Assembly: GCA_024653405.1 (NCBI GenBank)
Contig: JANLGB010000047.1
Location: forward strand, 1 to 6,654
Origin: Candidatus Saccharicenans sp.
GTDB lineage: Bacteria > Acidobacteriota > Aminicenantia > Aminicenantales > Saccharicenantaceae
DNA length: 6,654 bases
Reading direction: 5' to 3'
Shown: piece after piece, positions 1 through 6,385 of the stretch
Position numbering within the stretch: position 1 is the first letter of the stretch
Layout: each line of letters opens with the position of its first letter
Made by a program: the position numbers and the translations under genes
Notes under the pieces: model-generated
The model's database searches: none
The model's input: only the letters and a program-made list of their open reading frames with translations
Told to the model about the DNA's origin: nothing

Positions 1-129
1 AGCGCTAATTTTTTCCAGGGCCGATTCAGCATCTCCGGCCAGAACCACCTCATAGCCTTCCCTGGTGAGTTCTTCCTGGTAAAGCAGGCTCAGACTCCGG
101 TCGTCTTCTACCAGCAGTATTCTTTTCAT
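1..129 (-). CDS. Response regulator receiver domain, N-terminal part (cut by window edge)
   Basis: Only the first 43 residues are present; the gene runs off the left edge. The start reads MKRILLVEDD, followed by a helix and then GYEVVLAGDAESALEKI. This is the beginning of a CheY-like receiver: a hydrophobic first strand, the acidic pair Glu8-Asp9-Asp10 that helps bind Mg2+, and the usual second strand and helix. The phospho-accepting Asp, expected near residue 50-55, lies outside the window. The ATG overlaps the kinase stop codon (ATGA, 126-129), and an AGGGGG ribosome binding site sits 5 bases upstream, so the start is well supported. It is almost certainly the partner of the upstream kinase. 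Whether it carries a DNA-binding, enzymatic or no output domain cannot be seen, so it is unknown whether it controls transcription. Confidence 0.93.
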   Translation of the reverse strand, partial: MKRILLVEDDRSLSLLYQEELTREGYEVVLAGDAESALEKISA

Positions 130-1472
130 GATTGCCCCCTTTCTCTGGCTAAGAAGTACAGTCTGAACATGGTTCCCCGCCCGGGTTTGCTCCGGACCTC
201 GATCTTGCCGCCGCAGGATTCCAGCACCCGCCGGACGAACAGCAGGCCCAGACCGAGCCCGCTTTCCTTGGTGGAAAAGAACGGGCTAAACATCCTGGTC
301 TGGCTCTTTTCATCCAGGCCCGGACCGGAATCCTTGACGGTGATAGTCACCCATTTCCTGTTGCTGCGACAGGCCCGGATGTAGACCAGGCCGCCGGGCG
401 GGGTCACGTCCAGGGCATTGTCCAGCAGGTTGACGATGGCCTCTTCGAAGTAAACCGGGTCGCAGAGGATGAGAGAAGTGTCTTCGGGCAGGCTGATGGA
501 TATTCTCTTGTCCCTGGTCTTGGCCTTGATATCCGGTCTGTCCGGAATACTCAGCAGAATCGGGCGGTAATCTATGGGAACCAGTTCTTTGATTTTTATC
601 TTCAGGAAATGGCTCATCCGGAAAATGATATTTTCCAGGTGCTGGATTTCCTGCTGAATTATGTGCAGGTTGCGGTTACATTTTTCCCGTTCGCAGGGTT
701 GGTCCAGCAGCTGGCGGGTAAAACCGCCTATGGCCACGATCGGATTCCGGAGTTGATGGGAGATGAAAGCGGCCATTTCTCCCAGGGCTGCCATCTTCTC
801 CATTTCCAGCACCTTCTTGTAGAGCTTGGTGGTATAGATGTAATTGCCGGCCAGCAGGGCGCAAAGGCTGGCCAGCTCGATATCCTTGCCTTTGATCGGG
901 GCGTGGGTAATGCCGTTGTCTACCACGATTTCGCCCATGACCTCGTTGCGGGCCACCAGCGGCAGACAGAGAAATTCATCCACCTGGACAAAATCCAGAA
1001 AAGTCCGGTCAACGGCCGGGTCGGAGCTGGCCTGGCTGACCAGAATTATCTCCTTGTTCCTGGCGGCCAGGGCCGGCAGCTTCAGGTTTTCATCTTCCAG
1101 GTTATAGGTGAGCAACCTGAGCCTGGGCTGCAGGTCGGGCAGGATCCGGCTAACCAGCTCCCGGTTGTGCTCGACAATCTCAGCATAACCCAGCCCGGGC
1201 GAGCTAAGCATGGTCCAGATGGCTTCGGCTTCTTCCGGGGATCGCGGTCCCAGCCACATGGTGGCTTTGAGTTTATCTCCTTCGGTCAAAAACAACGTGG
1301 CCCGGTTAAAACCGATGCCGGCTCCGGAAGTCAGGGCCGTCAGAATGACCAGCAGATTATCTTCTAGTGAAAACGGCTGAAAGAAGCTCTGGGCGATGAT
1401 TGACAGAAGAACCAGTTCTTTTGGAGTATCGGGATGGAAGTTGGCCGGCTGCATCCGGTAGGTATTGATCAT
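126..1472 (-). CDS. Soluble GAF-domain sensor histidine kinase
   Basis: A 448-residue kinase with no signal peptide or membrane span, so it should sense a cytoplasmic cue. Residues about 20-215 look like a GAF domain (for example LVILTALTSGAGIGFNRATLFL and FLCLPLVARNEVMGEIVVDN). A linking helix (about 210-235) leads into the HisKA dimerisation domain with the H-box SHQLRNP, His239 being the phospho-acceptor. The HATPase domain shows the N-box NLLDNALD (Asn348, Asn352), G1 DSGPGL (Asp381), the F-box MFSPFFSTK and G2 GLGLGL (405-410), all intact. The residue after His239 is Gln instead of the usual Glu or Asp. The start is firm: its ATG overlaps the glgC stop (ATGA, 1469-1472) and has GGAGG 5 bases upstream. 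It overlaps the response regulator gene by four bases in the same way, so kinase and regulator form a pair inside a glycogen operon. The ligand of the GAF domain cannot be told. Confidence 0.95.
   Translation of the reverse strand: MINTYRMQPANFHPDTPKELVLLSIIAQSFFQPFSLEDNLLVILTALTSGAGIGFNRATLFLTEGDKLKATMWLGPRSPEEAEAIWTMLSSPGLGYAEIVEHNRELVSRILPDLQPRLRLLTYNLEDENLKLPALAARNKEIILVSQASSDPAVDRTFLDFVQVDEFLCLPLVARNEVMGEIVVDNGITHAPIKGKDIELASLCALLAGNYIYTTKLYKKVLEMEKMAALGEMAAFISHQLRNPIVAIGGFTRQLLDQPCEREKCNRNLHIIQQEIQHLENIIFRMSHFLKIKIKELVPIDYRPILLSIPDRPDIKAKTRDKRISISLPEDTSLILCDPVYFEEAIVNLLDNALDVTPPGGLVYIRACRSNRKWVTITVKDSGPGLDEKSQTRMFSPFFSTKESGLGLGLLFVRRVLESCGGKIEVRSKPGRGTMFRLYFLARERGQS
135..140 (-). promoter_or_regulatory. 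Ribosome binding site of the response regulator
   Basis: Minus-strand AGGGGG lies within the last codons of the kinase gene, 5 bases before the ATG at 129-127. With the ATGA overlap it supports this start and suggests coupled translation of kinase and regulator. Confidence 0.7.
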
Positions 1473-2653
1473 TCTAGCCTCCAGCCTTTGGGCACCGCCC
1501 TGATGCCATTGGGGCTAATCTTAAAATAGCAGCGGTCCTGATCGCTCTCCAGTCCGAGGGTAAAGTTTTCCGGGACGATGACATTCTTATCGATAATGGC
1601 CTTTTTTACCCGGGCCCCTTTTTTGATAACCGTGCCCTCGAAGATGATTGATTCCTCCACCACCGCTCCCTCTTCCACCGTCACTCCATAAGATAGAATT
1701 GAGTTACGGATGATCCCGCCCAGTATCTGGCAGCCTTCCCCGATAATTGAATTGTGGATCTGGCCGCCGCTCAGATAGGAGGACGGATACTGCGGTTTAT
1801 AGGTCCTGATGGGCCAGCCGGGGTCGTTCAGCCTGATGGGCGGGTTGGCTCCGAGGAAATCCATATTAGCCTGCCAATAAGCATCTATGGTTCCTATGTC
1901 CTGCCAGTAATCATCAAAGATATTGGCATAAACCTCGTTTTCTCTAATCAACAGCGGCAGGACATCCTTGCCGAAATCATGACTGGATTTCGGGTTGCGG
2001 GCATCCTTGATCAGAGCCTTGACCAGCACTGGCGTGGAGAAAAGGTAAACCCCCATGGAGATCAAGGCCTGTTCGGGCGACCAGGGCAAAGGAAATGGTT
2101 TCCGGGGTTTTTCGGAGAAGTTGATGATGCGGTGGTTCTGGTCGATGCCGATTACCCCGAACCGGCTGGATTCGGCCACCGGCCAGGTATGGGTCATAAC
2201 CACGGCCTCGGCTTTCTTGTCCAGAAAAAACTTCAGGACTTTCCGGTAATCAGCCCGGTAGACATGGTCGCCGGACAAGACCAGGATGATGTCCGGGTTT
2301 TCCTGCTGGATGGTATAGATGTTCTGGAAGACGGCATCGGCCGTACCCTCATACCAGTGCTCGCTGACCCGACCCTGGGCTGGAAGAGAAATAATGTATT
2401 CATTGCTCTCCGGGTGGAAGATGCTCCAGCCCTGCAGAATATGTCTTTCCAATGAAAGCGATTTGTACTGGGTCAGCAGGGCTATTTTGCGGAAGCCAGA
2501 ATTCAGGGAGTTAGACAGGCTGAAATCAATTATCCGGTAGCTTCCGGCAAAGGGCACCGAGGGCTTGGCCCTATCCCTGGTCAGGGGATAGAGCCTCTCC
2601 CCTTTCCCGCCGCAAAGAATCATGACCAGGACTTTTTTATAGAATGTTTCCAT
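1469..2653 (-). CDS. glgC: Glucose-1-phosphate adenylyltransferase (ADP-glucose pyrophosphorylase)
   Basis: Makes ADP-glucose and pyrophosphate from ATP and glucose 1-phosphate, the committed step of bacterial glycogen synthesis, in the cytoplasm. The 394 residues are slightly shorter than E. coli GlgC (431). The nucleotidyltransferase domain (about 8-265) shows the nucleotide loop LCGGKGERLYPLTRDRAKPS (13-32), SGDHVYRADY with the catalytic Asp129, the glucose-1-phosphate site SEKPRKP with Lys182, SMGVYLF, DFGKDVLP and YWQDIGTIDAYW with Asp252. The C-terminal part (about 290-375) is a left-handed beta-helix of hexapeptide repeats (NSIIGEGCQI, NSILSYGVTV, ESIIFEGTVI, KAIIDKNVIV). It starts inside the end of the branching-enzyme gene (17-bp overlap). 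An in-frame TAG at 2663-2665 leaves this ATG as the first possible start. The position matching the E. coli activator residue Lys39 appears to be Asp27, so allosteric control may differ from E. coli. Confidence 0.97.
   Translation of the reverse strand: METFYKKVLVMILCGGKGERLYPLTRDRAKPSVPFAGSYRIIDFSLSNSLNSGFRKIALLTQYKSLSLERHILQGWSIFHPESNEYIISLPAQGRVSEHWYEGTADAVFQNIYTIQQENPDIILVLSGDHVYRADYRKVLKFFLDKKAEAVVMTHTWPVAESSRFGVIGIDQNHRIINFSEKPRKPFPLPWSPEQALISMGVYLFSTPVLVKALIKDARNPKSSHDFGKDVLPLLIRENEVYANIFDDYWQDIGTIDAYWQANMDFLGANPPIRLNDPGWPIRTYKPQYPSSYLSGGQIHNSIIGEGCQILGGIIRNSILSYGVTVEEGAVVEESIIFEGTVIKKGARVKKAIIDKNVIVPENFTLGLESDQDRCYFKISPNGIRAVPKGWRLE
1478..1482 (-). promoter_or_regulatory. Ribosome binding site of the histidine kinase
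   Basis: Minus-strand GGAGG is placed 5 bases before the kinase ATG (1472-1470), inside the last codons of glgC. It is the best Shine-Dalgarno match in the window and fixes the kinase start at the ATGA overlap, implying the kinase is translated efficiently rather than by leaky reinitiation only. Confidence 0.8.
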
Positions 2654-4322
2654 CGGGCAGCACTATCTCCTTGAATATAGAATCTTCTTCTTCGATTTTA
2701 TCCAGGAAGAAAATTTCCTCCGCGGTCAACTGGACCTGTTTTTCCAGCAGTTCCAGCACCCGCCGGGCCCTCTCAACGTGGAGGCTGGCCCGGGCTTCAG
2801 CGTAATCCCTGGCGGTCATAGTAGAAATCAGGAAGGGCCAGTCCGAGCTTTCCAGCAAGAACTTTTCCTGGAACAGCAGCTTGAGCAACCGGGGGTTTAT
2901 CCGGTTGAGCTCTGAGACATTTTGTAGCAAGCAGCGGCATCTATTTTCTAGCTCGTAAATTCTGGACCAGATCCAGGAAGTATCCTCGTTGAGCCAGATC
3001 CAGTGATAGCCACCTTCACCCCAGGAACCTTCCGGCAGGGAAATTATCAATCCAGGGGGAATTTCTTCCAGGCAACGGGAAGCGGTGGCCGGTTTGACGA
3101 CTGAATCCGGTTGCTGCAGCTTTTTAACCACCCAGTAGAGCCATTCCGGTCCCTCGAACCACCAGTGTCCCAAGAGTTCAGTATCATAAAGTGAGGGAAT
3201 CACTCCGGTCTGGTGATCTTTCAAGGTTTCGTTCAGCAACCAGACAAAGTGGCTGGCATGGGCTTCCACCCTGTCCAGCGCCTGCTGGTAATCATAAGGG
3301 GTCTTATCGGCCAGGTCAGCCCTGGGGCCGGTTATCCGCCAGTAGCGGAGTCCGCCGGGAAAATGCTTCTTGTGAAATTCCAGATAATTGGCCTCGCCCG
3401 GATAACCCTGGAAACGGCTCCAGACCTGTTTGCCCGAAACCTCGTCTCTGGCAAAGAAACTGAGATGCGAGGGGTGAGCCAGGTAGGGCTGGTAAGGGTC
3501 CTGCGGCCGGACCGGTTCGGCCTTGAATTTTTCCCGGTATCTTTCCCACAGGTGACGCAGGGCCGGAAATTTTTCCAGGTACACCCCCCGGGCTTCTCCG
3601 CCCTTGAGAAGGTGGGCATCGACGAAGAAATAGCTGAGACCTTCCATTCCCAGAATTTCATCCAGACCTTTTCTCGAGTAGGCTTCGGCCTCTCCCAGCG
3701 GCGGCTTCCAGGAATAACCGGGACGATAGGCGCATTCCGGCAACCAGAAGCCGGCCGCCCGGCGGCCGAAATACCGCTTATAGACCAACTGTCCCTGTTG
3801 CACCTGGTGTCGGACGCTTTCATCCCGGGAAAGCAGAGCCAGGTACCCGTGGGTGGCAGCCGAGGTCATGATTTCCACCTGACCGCTCTCCTGAAAGCGG
3901 GCGAAGGACCCAACCAGGTCGGAGCCGCAGTCGTCCACAAACAGCCGGAAAATTTTTTCGTACCATTGGCGCCAGAAAAGCGCCAGTGGCAGTAACTCTT
4001 TCTGGCCAGAGCGCTGGAAGTAGAGATAATCGTTGACGGCTGCTTCCAGTTTCATCGTGAGGTAATCAATGAAACCCTGAACAAACTTCTGGCTTTTGAG
4101 CTGCTCCACCAGAACCGGGGTGAAGCTGATGGTCAGCCCTGATTTAAGGCCCTCCTTCTCCAGGCGGCTGAGCACGTCTAGAAGCGGCAGGTAGGTTTCA
4201 GCTGCCGCCTCGTACAACCAATCGGTCCCGTGGGGCCAGGTGCCGTGATTCAGAACGTATGGGATGTGACTGTGCAGTACCAGGCAAAAGTATTTTTTTC
4301 CATGGTCGGAGGGCTTCATCAT
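2637..4322 (-). CDS. GH57 1,4-alpha-glucan branching enzyme (DUF1957 type)
   Basis: Cuts an alpha-1,4 chain and rejoins it as an alpha-1,6 branch, acting on growing glycogen. The 561 residues match the size and motifs of the GH57 branching enzymes typified by Thermococcus kodakarensis TK1436 and Thermus homologues. Visible motifs: LVLHSHIPYV (His17, His19), TSAATHGYLALL (about 153-164), GFWLPECAYRPG with the probable nucleophile Glu196, YFFVDAHLL (231-239), and SLYDTELLGHWWFEGPEWL with the probable acid/base Asp380. The C-terminal helical domain has EGSWGEGGYHWIWLNEDTSW (431-450) and SSDWPFLISTMTARDYAEAR (492-511), both typical of DUF1957 enzymes. No signal peptide, so it is cytoplasmic. Two adjacent ATGs (4322 and 4319) are possible starts, with AAGGG and AAAGG upstream at fitting distances. 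It is the first gene after the internal promoter, and glgC follows with a 17-bp overlap, which strongly favours a role in glycogen synthesis. It is unrelated in fold to GH13 GlgB, so glgB is not used as a symbol. Branching rather than hydrolysis is inferred from motifs and context. Confidence 0.93.
   Translation of the reverse strand: MMKPSDHGKKYFCLVLHSHIPYVLNHGTWPHGTDWLYEAAAETYLPLLDVLSRLEKEGLKSGLTISFTPVLVEQLKSQKFVQGFIDYLTMKLEAAVNDYLYFQRSGQKELLPLALFWRQWYEKIFRLFVDDCGSDLVGSFARFQESGQVEIMTSAATHGYLALLSRDESVRHQVQQGQLVYKRYFGRRAAGFWLPECAYRPGYSWKPPLGEAEAYSRKGLDEILGMEGLSYFFVDAHLLKGGEARGVYLEKFPALRHLWERYREKFKAEPVRPQDPYQPYLAHPSHLSFFARDEVSGKQVWSRFQGYPGEANYLEFHKKHFPGGLRYWRITGPRADLADKTPYDYQQALDRVEAHASHFVWLLNETLKDHQTGVIPSLYDTELLGHWWFEGPEWLYWVVKKLQQPDSVVKPATASRCLEEIPPGLIISLPEGSWGEGGYHWIWLNEDTSWIWSRIYELENRCRCLLQNVSELNRINPRLLKLLFQEKFLLESSDWPFLISTMTARDYAEARASLHVERARRVLELLEKQVQLTAEEIFFLDKIEEEDSIFKEIVLPDGNIL
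2667..2672 (-). promoter_or_regulatory. Ribosome binding site of glgC, long spacer
   Basis: Minus-strand AAGGAG lies 13 bases before the glgC ATG (2653-2651), longer than the usual 5-9. No closer site exists and the frame is closed by TAG at 2663-2665, so this start stands. The next in-frame ATG (residue 11) has no good site and would begin just before the nucleotide loop. Weak spacing suggests translation is partly coupled to the overlapping branching-enzyme gene. Confidence 0.6.
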
Positions 4323-4324
4323 TA

Positions 4325-4334
4325 CCTTTCCCTT
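4325..4334 (-). promoter_or_regulatory. Ribosome binding site(s) of the branching enzyme
   Basis: The minus strand has AAGGG (4334-4330), 7 bases before the first ATG (4322), and AAAGG (4329-4325), 5 bases before the second ATG (4319). Either Met could be used; the two products would differ by one residue. Confidence 0.6.
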
Positions 4335-4357
4335 CTTCGGGTTGTTGGTCAGCCTAA

Positions 4358-4366
4358 ATTATACCA
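4358..4366 (-). promoter_or_regulatory. Extended -10 promoter for the branching enzyme-glgC-kinase-regulator genes
   Basis: The minus strand reads TGG followed by a perfect TATAAT (4363-4358), that is a TGn-TATAAT extended -10 box for a housekeeping sigma factor. With a 17-base spacer the -35 position (4386-4381) is CTTCTC, a poor match to TTGACA, which is tolerated when the -10 is extended. Transcription would begin near 4351, giving a leader of about 28 bases that includes the ribosome binding site. The position, in the only gap of the operon, fits a second start that lets glycogen synthesis genes be expressed apart from the two upstream GH57 genes. Confidence 0.65.
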
Positions 4367-4378
4367 TATAAATCTGGT
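4363..4378. promoter_or_regulatory. Imperfect palindrome overlapping the promoter, possible operator
   Basis: The plus strand reads ACCATATAAATCTGGT, a 16-base inverted repeat with six of eight positions paired (ACCA and TGGT arms around an AT-rich centre). It covers the spacer and the extended -10 element, where a bound protein would block RNA polymerase. No repressor family is recognised, and chance symmetry in AT-rich DNA is possible. Confidence 0.3.
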
Positions 4379-4420
4379 TAGAGAAGATTTTCGGGGATTT
4401 ATTAGCTACCGCGGACAGAG

Positions 4421-6385
4421 TCAGTCGCGCTCCCGCAGGGTCAGAAAGGTTAATTTTTTCTCCAGGCCGGCCAGCGACAACCGCCAGACGAAGTGAAAAC
4501 TGCGACCCTGGGTGATGACTTCAAAATCTCTTTCCGATTGGGAAACAGTCTTCAGCGGAAAGACCCAGATGGCTTCAGCTTCCGGGGCTTCTAACAGCAG
4601 CTGCCCCTGATAAAATTCCACCCGCCTGTCCTCAAGCCTGAACTCCTGGTCGAAGAAAGCCAGGTTCCACTCTGAGGTGAAAGTCAGGTCTAGAGCTTTA
4701 TCTTCCAGGTTCTCAATTTCGTACACGAACAGCAGAGCTTTTCGACCGGCCCTGATTCTCTTTCTCAGGCCGAGTTGAATTTTCCCAGCGCTCAGCTCCA
4801 CCGAGGCCACTCGCTCCAGCACTAGGGTCTCTTCCTCCAGCCGGGCCGAGAAGGGCTGCCCGACCAACGGTCCCGGATTCCGGTAATAAATTTCTTCGTA
4901 TTGTTCGGGCCCGATGTCTGCAGGCTGGAACCTTTCCAAAAAGGACAGACGTCGGTAATTATCGAACTTGAGCCATTGGTCGGCTTCGGGGGGCAGGCTC
5001 CGGCTCAGTTCATGGATTGATTTTCCTTCAGAATTTTCTCCGTGAGAAGTCGCATACAGATGATAGAATTCCTGGCGCCTGGTCAGGACATCGGTCAGGT
5101 TGGTGCCATGATGGCGGTCATCAATCTCGGTAATCCCGCCACCGCAACCGGGTTTGACCCAGAGAAAGAAGGAAGGTGTCTTAAGGACATATTCCTCCTC
5201 GCCGTCCAGGTCGAAATCAAAATTTTCCCAGCTGCCCGTAAACGGAATCTTGAGTTCGGCCGCGATCAATTTTTCATAAACAGCCCTTCTGAGATGTGGT
5301 AGGTACAGTCCTCCGAACACTCCGTGCCAATAAGCGTCGTTGCACTGGGCCTGGTAAAGATCCAGCCTGGCGGCCTGGTCTTCGCTCTGACTGACTTCGG
5401 CTGAAACCTGAAGTTGCCGGCAGCGCAGGTGGTGGGCTTCAGGATATTTCAGGCAAAAATCACGGTAAAGACCGCCCCTCAAGAAACGTCTGGCTTCCGG
5501 GGGCAGGCTGTTCTTGAGCTGGATGAATTCCCTCTGCTGTTCAGGACTCAGAACCCATTCCATCATCTCCTCATAAGAAGCCGGCGGCAGATAAACCCGG
5601 CCCAGGGGCGGAATCTGCCGGAGGTACTGGCTGAAGGTCATCATCTCTACCGGGCTGTTTTCCAGGAATTCCAGAAAATTTTTAAGCCAGCCGTCCTCAT
5701 AGACCCATTTGTTCGTACCGGGCCACAGGCCGAATTTTTCCCCATCATCCCCGATTATGGCCGTATTCCAGCCTGAATTCCTGATTTTATCAAAGTAGGC
5801 CTGGAGCTCGGTTAACGGCCTGAAGGGGATGTAGTAGCGAAGAGTTTTGTCAATCGGAAACACCAGGAACTTGAGACCCTCATCTTCCGTCACATAATAA
5901 CCGTGAATGTTTTTGACGCCGGCATAATGAAAATGTTCTTCGTCCAGCAGCGTATATCGATAACCGGAGCGATGGAGCAAGCTGGCCAAGTGTGGCTCCC
6001 AGACCCTCTCGGTCAACCACAGGCCTTCTGGCTTCAGGCCAAAGGTTTCCTGGATAAACTCGGTCATCAGCCCCAGCTGGGCCAGGCGGTCCCGTTCCGG
6101 TATCTGGCTCAGGACCGGCTCATAATAGCCGCCGCCCAGCAGCTCCACCTGGCCCGAAGCCACCATCTGCTTGATAAGCTCGATGGCTTCCTTGCCTTCT
6201 TTTGAAAGGTAATCCCAGAGAAAGCCGGAAAAGTGCAGGGCAAAGCGGAACCGGGGGTAACGGCTGACGATTTCCAGAAAAGGCCAGTAGGCTTGCTCGA
6301 AGGCCAGACGGTAGACTTCGGGAAAGTTGCCCAGCGGCTGGTGGTTATGAACGGCAAAAAGAAAAATAAATTTTTCCATTTTCAT
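4421..6385 (-). CDS. GH57 4-alpha-glucanotransferase / alpha-amylase
   Basis: Acts on alpha-1,4-glucans, most likely moving maltooligosaccharide segments between chains (disproportionation), or hydrolysing them. The 654 residues match Thermococcus litoralis 4-alpha-glucanotransferase (about 659) and the Pyrococcus furiosus AmyA family. Motifs in order: FAVHNHQPLGN (His13, His15); ELLGGGYYEPVL (81-92); GLWLTERVWEP with nucleophile Glu126; IGDDGEKFGLWPG with acid/base among Asp213-Asp214; NDAYWHGVFGGLYLPHLR (349-366). The C-terminal beta-rich part (about 380-652), with FFLWVKPGCGGGITEIDDR and GTNLTDVLTRRQEFYH, fits the DUF1926 domain; residues about 270-350 fit DUF1925. No signal peptide, so cytoplasmic. 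Its ATG overlaps the upstream GH57 stop (ATGA, 6382-6385) and has no clear Shine-Dalgarno sequence, so it probably relies on translational coupling; Met3 is an alternative start. All catalytic residues are present. Motifs do not separate transferase from amylase. Confidence 0.93.
   Translation of the reverse strand: MKMEKFIFLFAVHNHQPLGNFPEVYRLAFEQAYWPFLEIVSRYPRFRFALHFSGFLWDYLSKEGKEAIELIKQMVASGQVELLGGGYYEPVLSQIPERDRLAQLGLMTEFIQETFGLKPEGLWLTERVWEPHLASLLHRSGYRYTLLDEEHFHYAGVKNIHGYYVTEDEGLKFLVFPIDKTLRYYIPFRPLTELQAYFDKIRNSGWNTAIIGDDGEKFGLWPGTNKWVYEDGWLKNFLEFLENSPVEMMTFSQYLRQIPPLGRVYLPPASYEEMMEWVLSPEQQREFIQLKNSLPPEARRFLRGGLYRDFCLKYPEAHHLRCRQLQVSAEVSQSEDQAARLDLYQAQCNDAYWHGVFGGLYLPHLRRAVYEKLIAAELKIPFTGSWENFDFDLDGEEEYVLKTPSFFLWVKPGCGGGITEIDDRHHGTNLTDVLTRRQEFYHLYATSHGENSEGKSIHELSRSLPPEADQWLKFDNYRRLSFLERFQPADIGPEQYEEIYYRNPGPLVGQPFSARLEEETLVLERVASVELSAGKIQLGLRKRIRAGRKALLFVYEIENLEDKALDLTFTSEWNLAFFDQEFRLEDRRVEFYQGQLLLEAPEAEAIWVFPLKTVSQSERDFEVITQGRSFHFVWRLSLAGLEKKLTFLTLRERD

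Larger units (their letters stand above)
4323..4420 (-). other. Only intergenic gap in the window
   Basis: This 98-bp stretch separates the stop codon of the 4-alpha-glucanotransferase from the start of the branching enzyme. It is visibly more AT-rich than its surroundings. It holds a promoter, an imperfect palindrome and the ribosome binding site of the next gene. I see no stem followed by a T-run, so the upstream transcript probably reads through. Confidence 0.8.

Noticed and set aside
609..1367. A 252-residue open frame on the plus strand opposite the histidine kinase
   Set aside because: It mirrors the kinase gene, whose motifs are complete, and its translation has no recognisable domain and a skewed, low-complexity composition. 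It is an antisense shadow of codon bias.
1754..2455. A 233-residue open frame on the plus strand opposite glgC
   Set aside because: It lies wholly within glgC, has no recognisable domain, and its existence is explained by the codon use of glgC.
3213..3995. A 260-residue open frame on the plus strand opposite the branching enzyme
   Set aside because: It overlaps an unmistakable GH57 gene completely and shows no family features, promoter or ribosome binding site of note.
4404..4440. Possible hairpin at the end of the 4-alpha-glucanotransferase gene (CTGCGG in the last codons with CCGCGG after the stop)
   Set aside because: The six-base stem needs a G-U pair, has an 18-base loop and is not followed by a T-run, so it does not qualify as a Rho-independent terminator.
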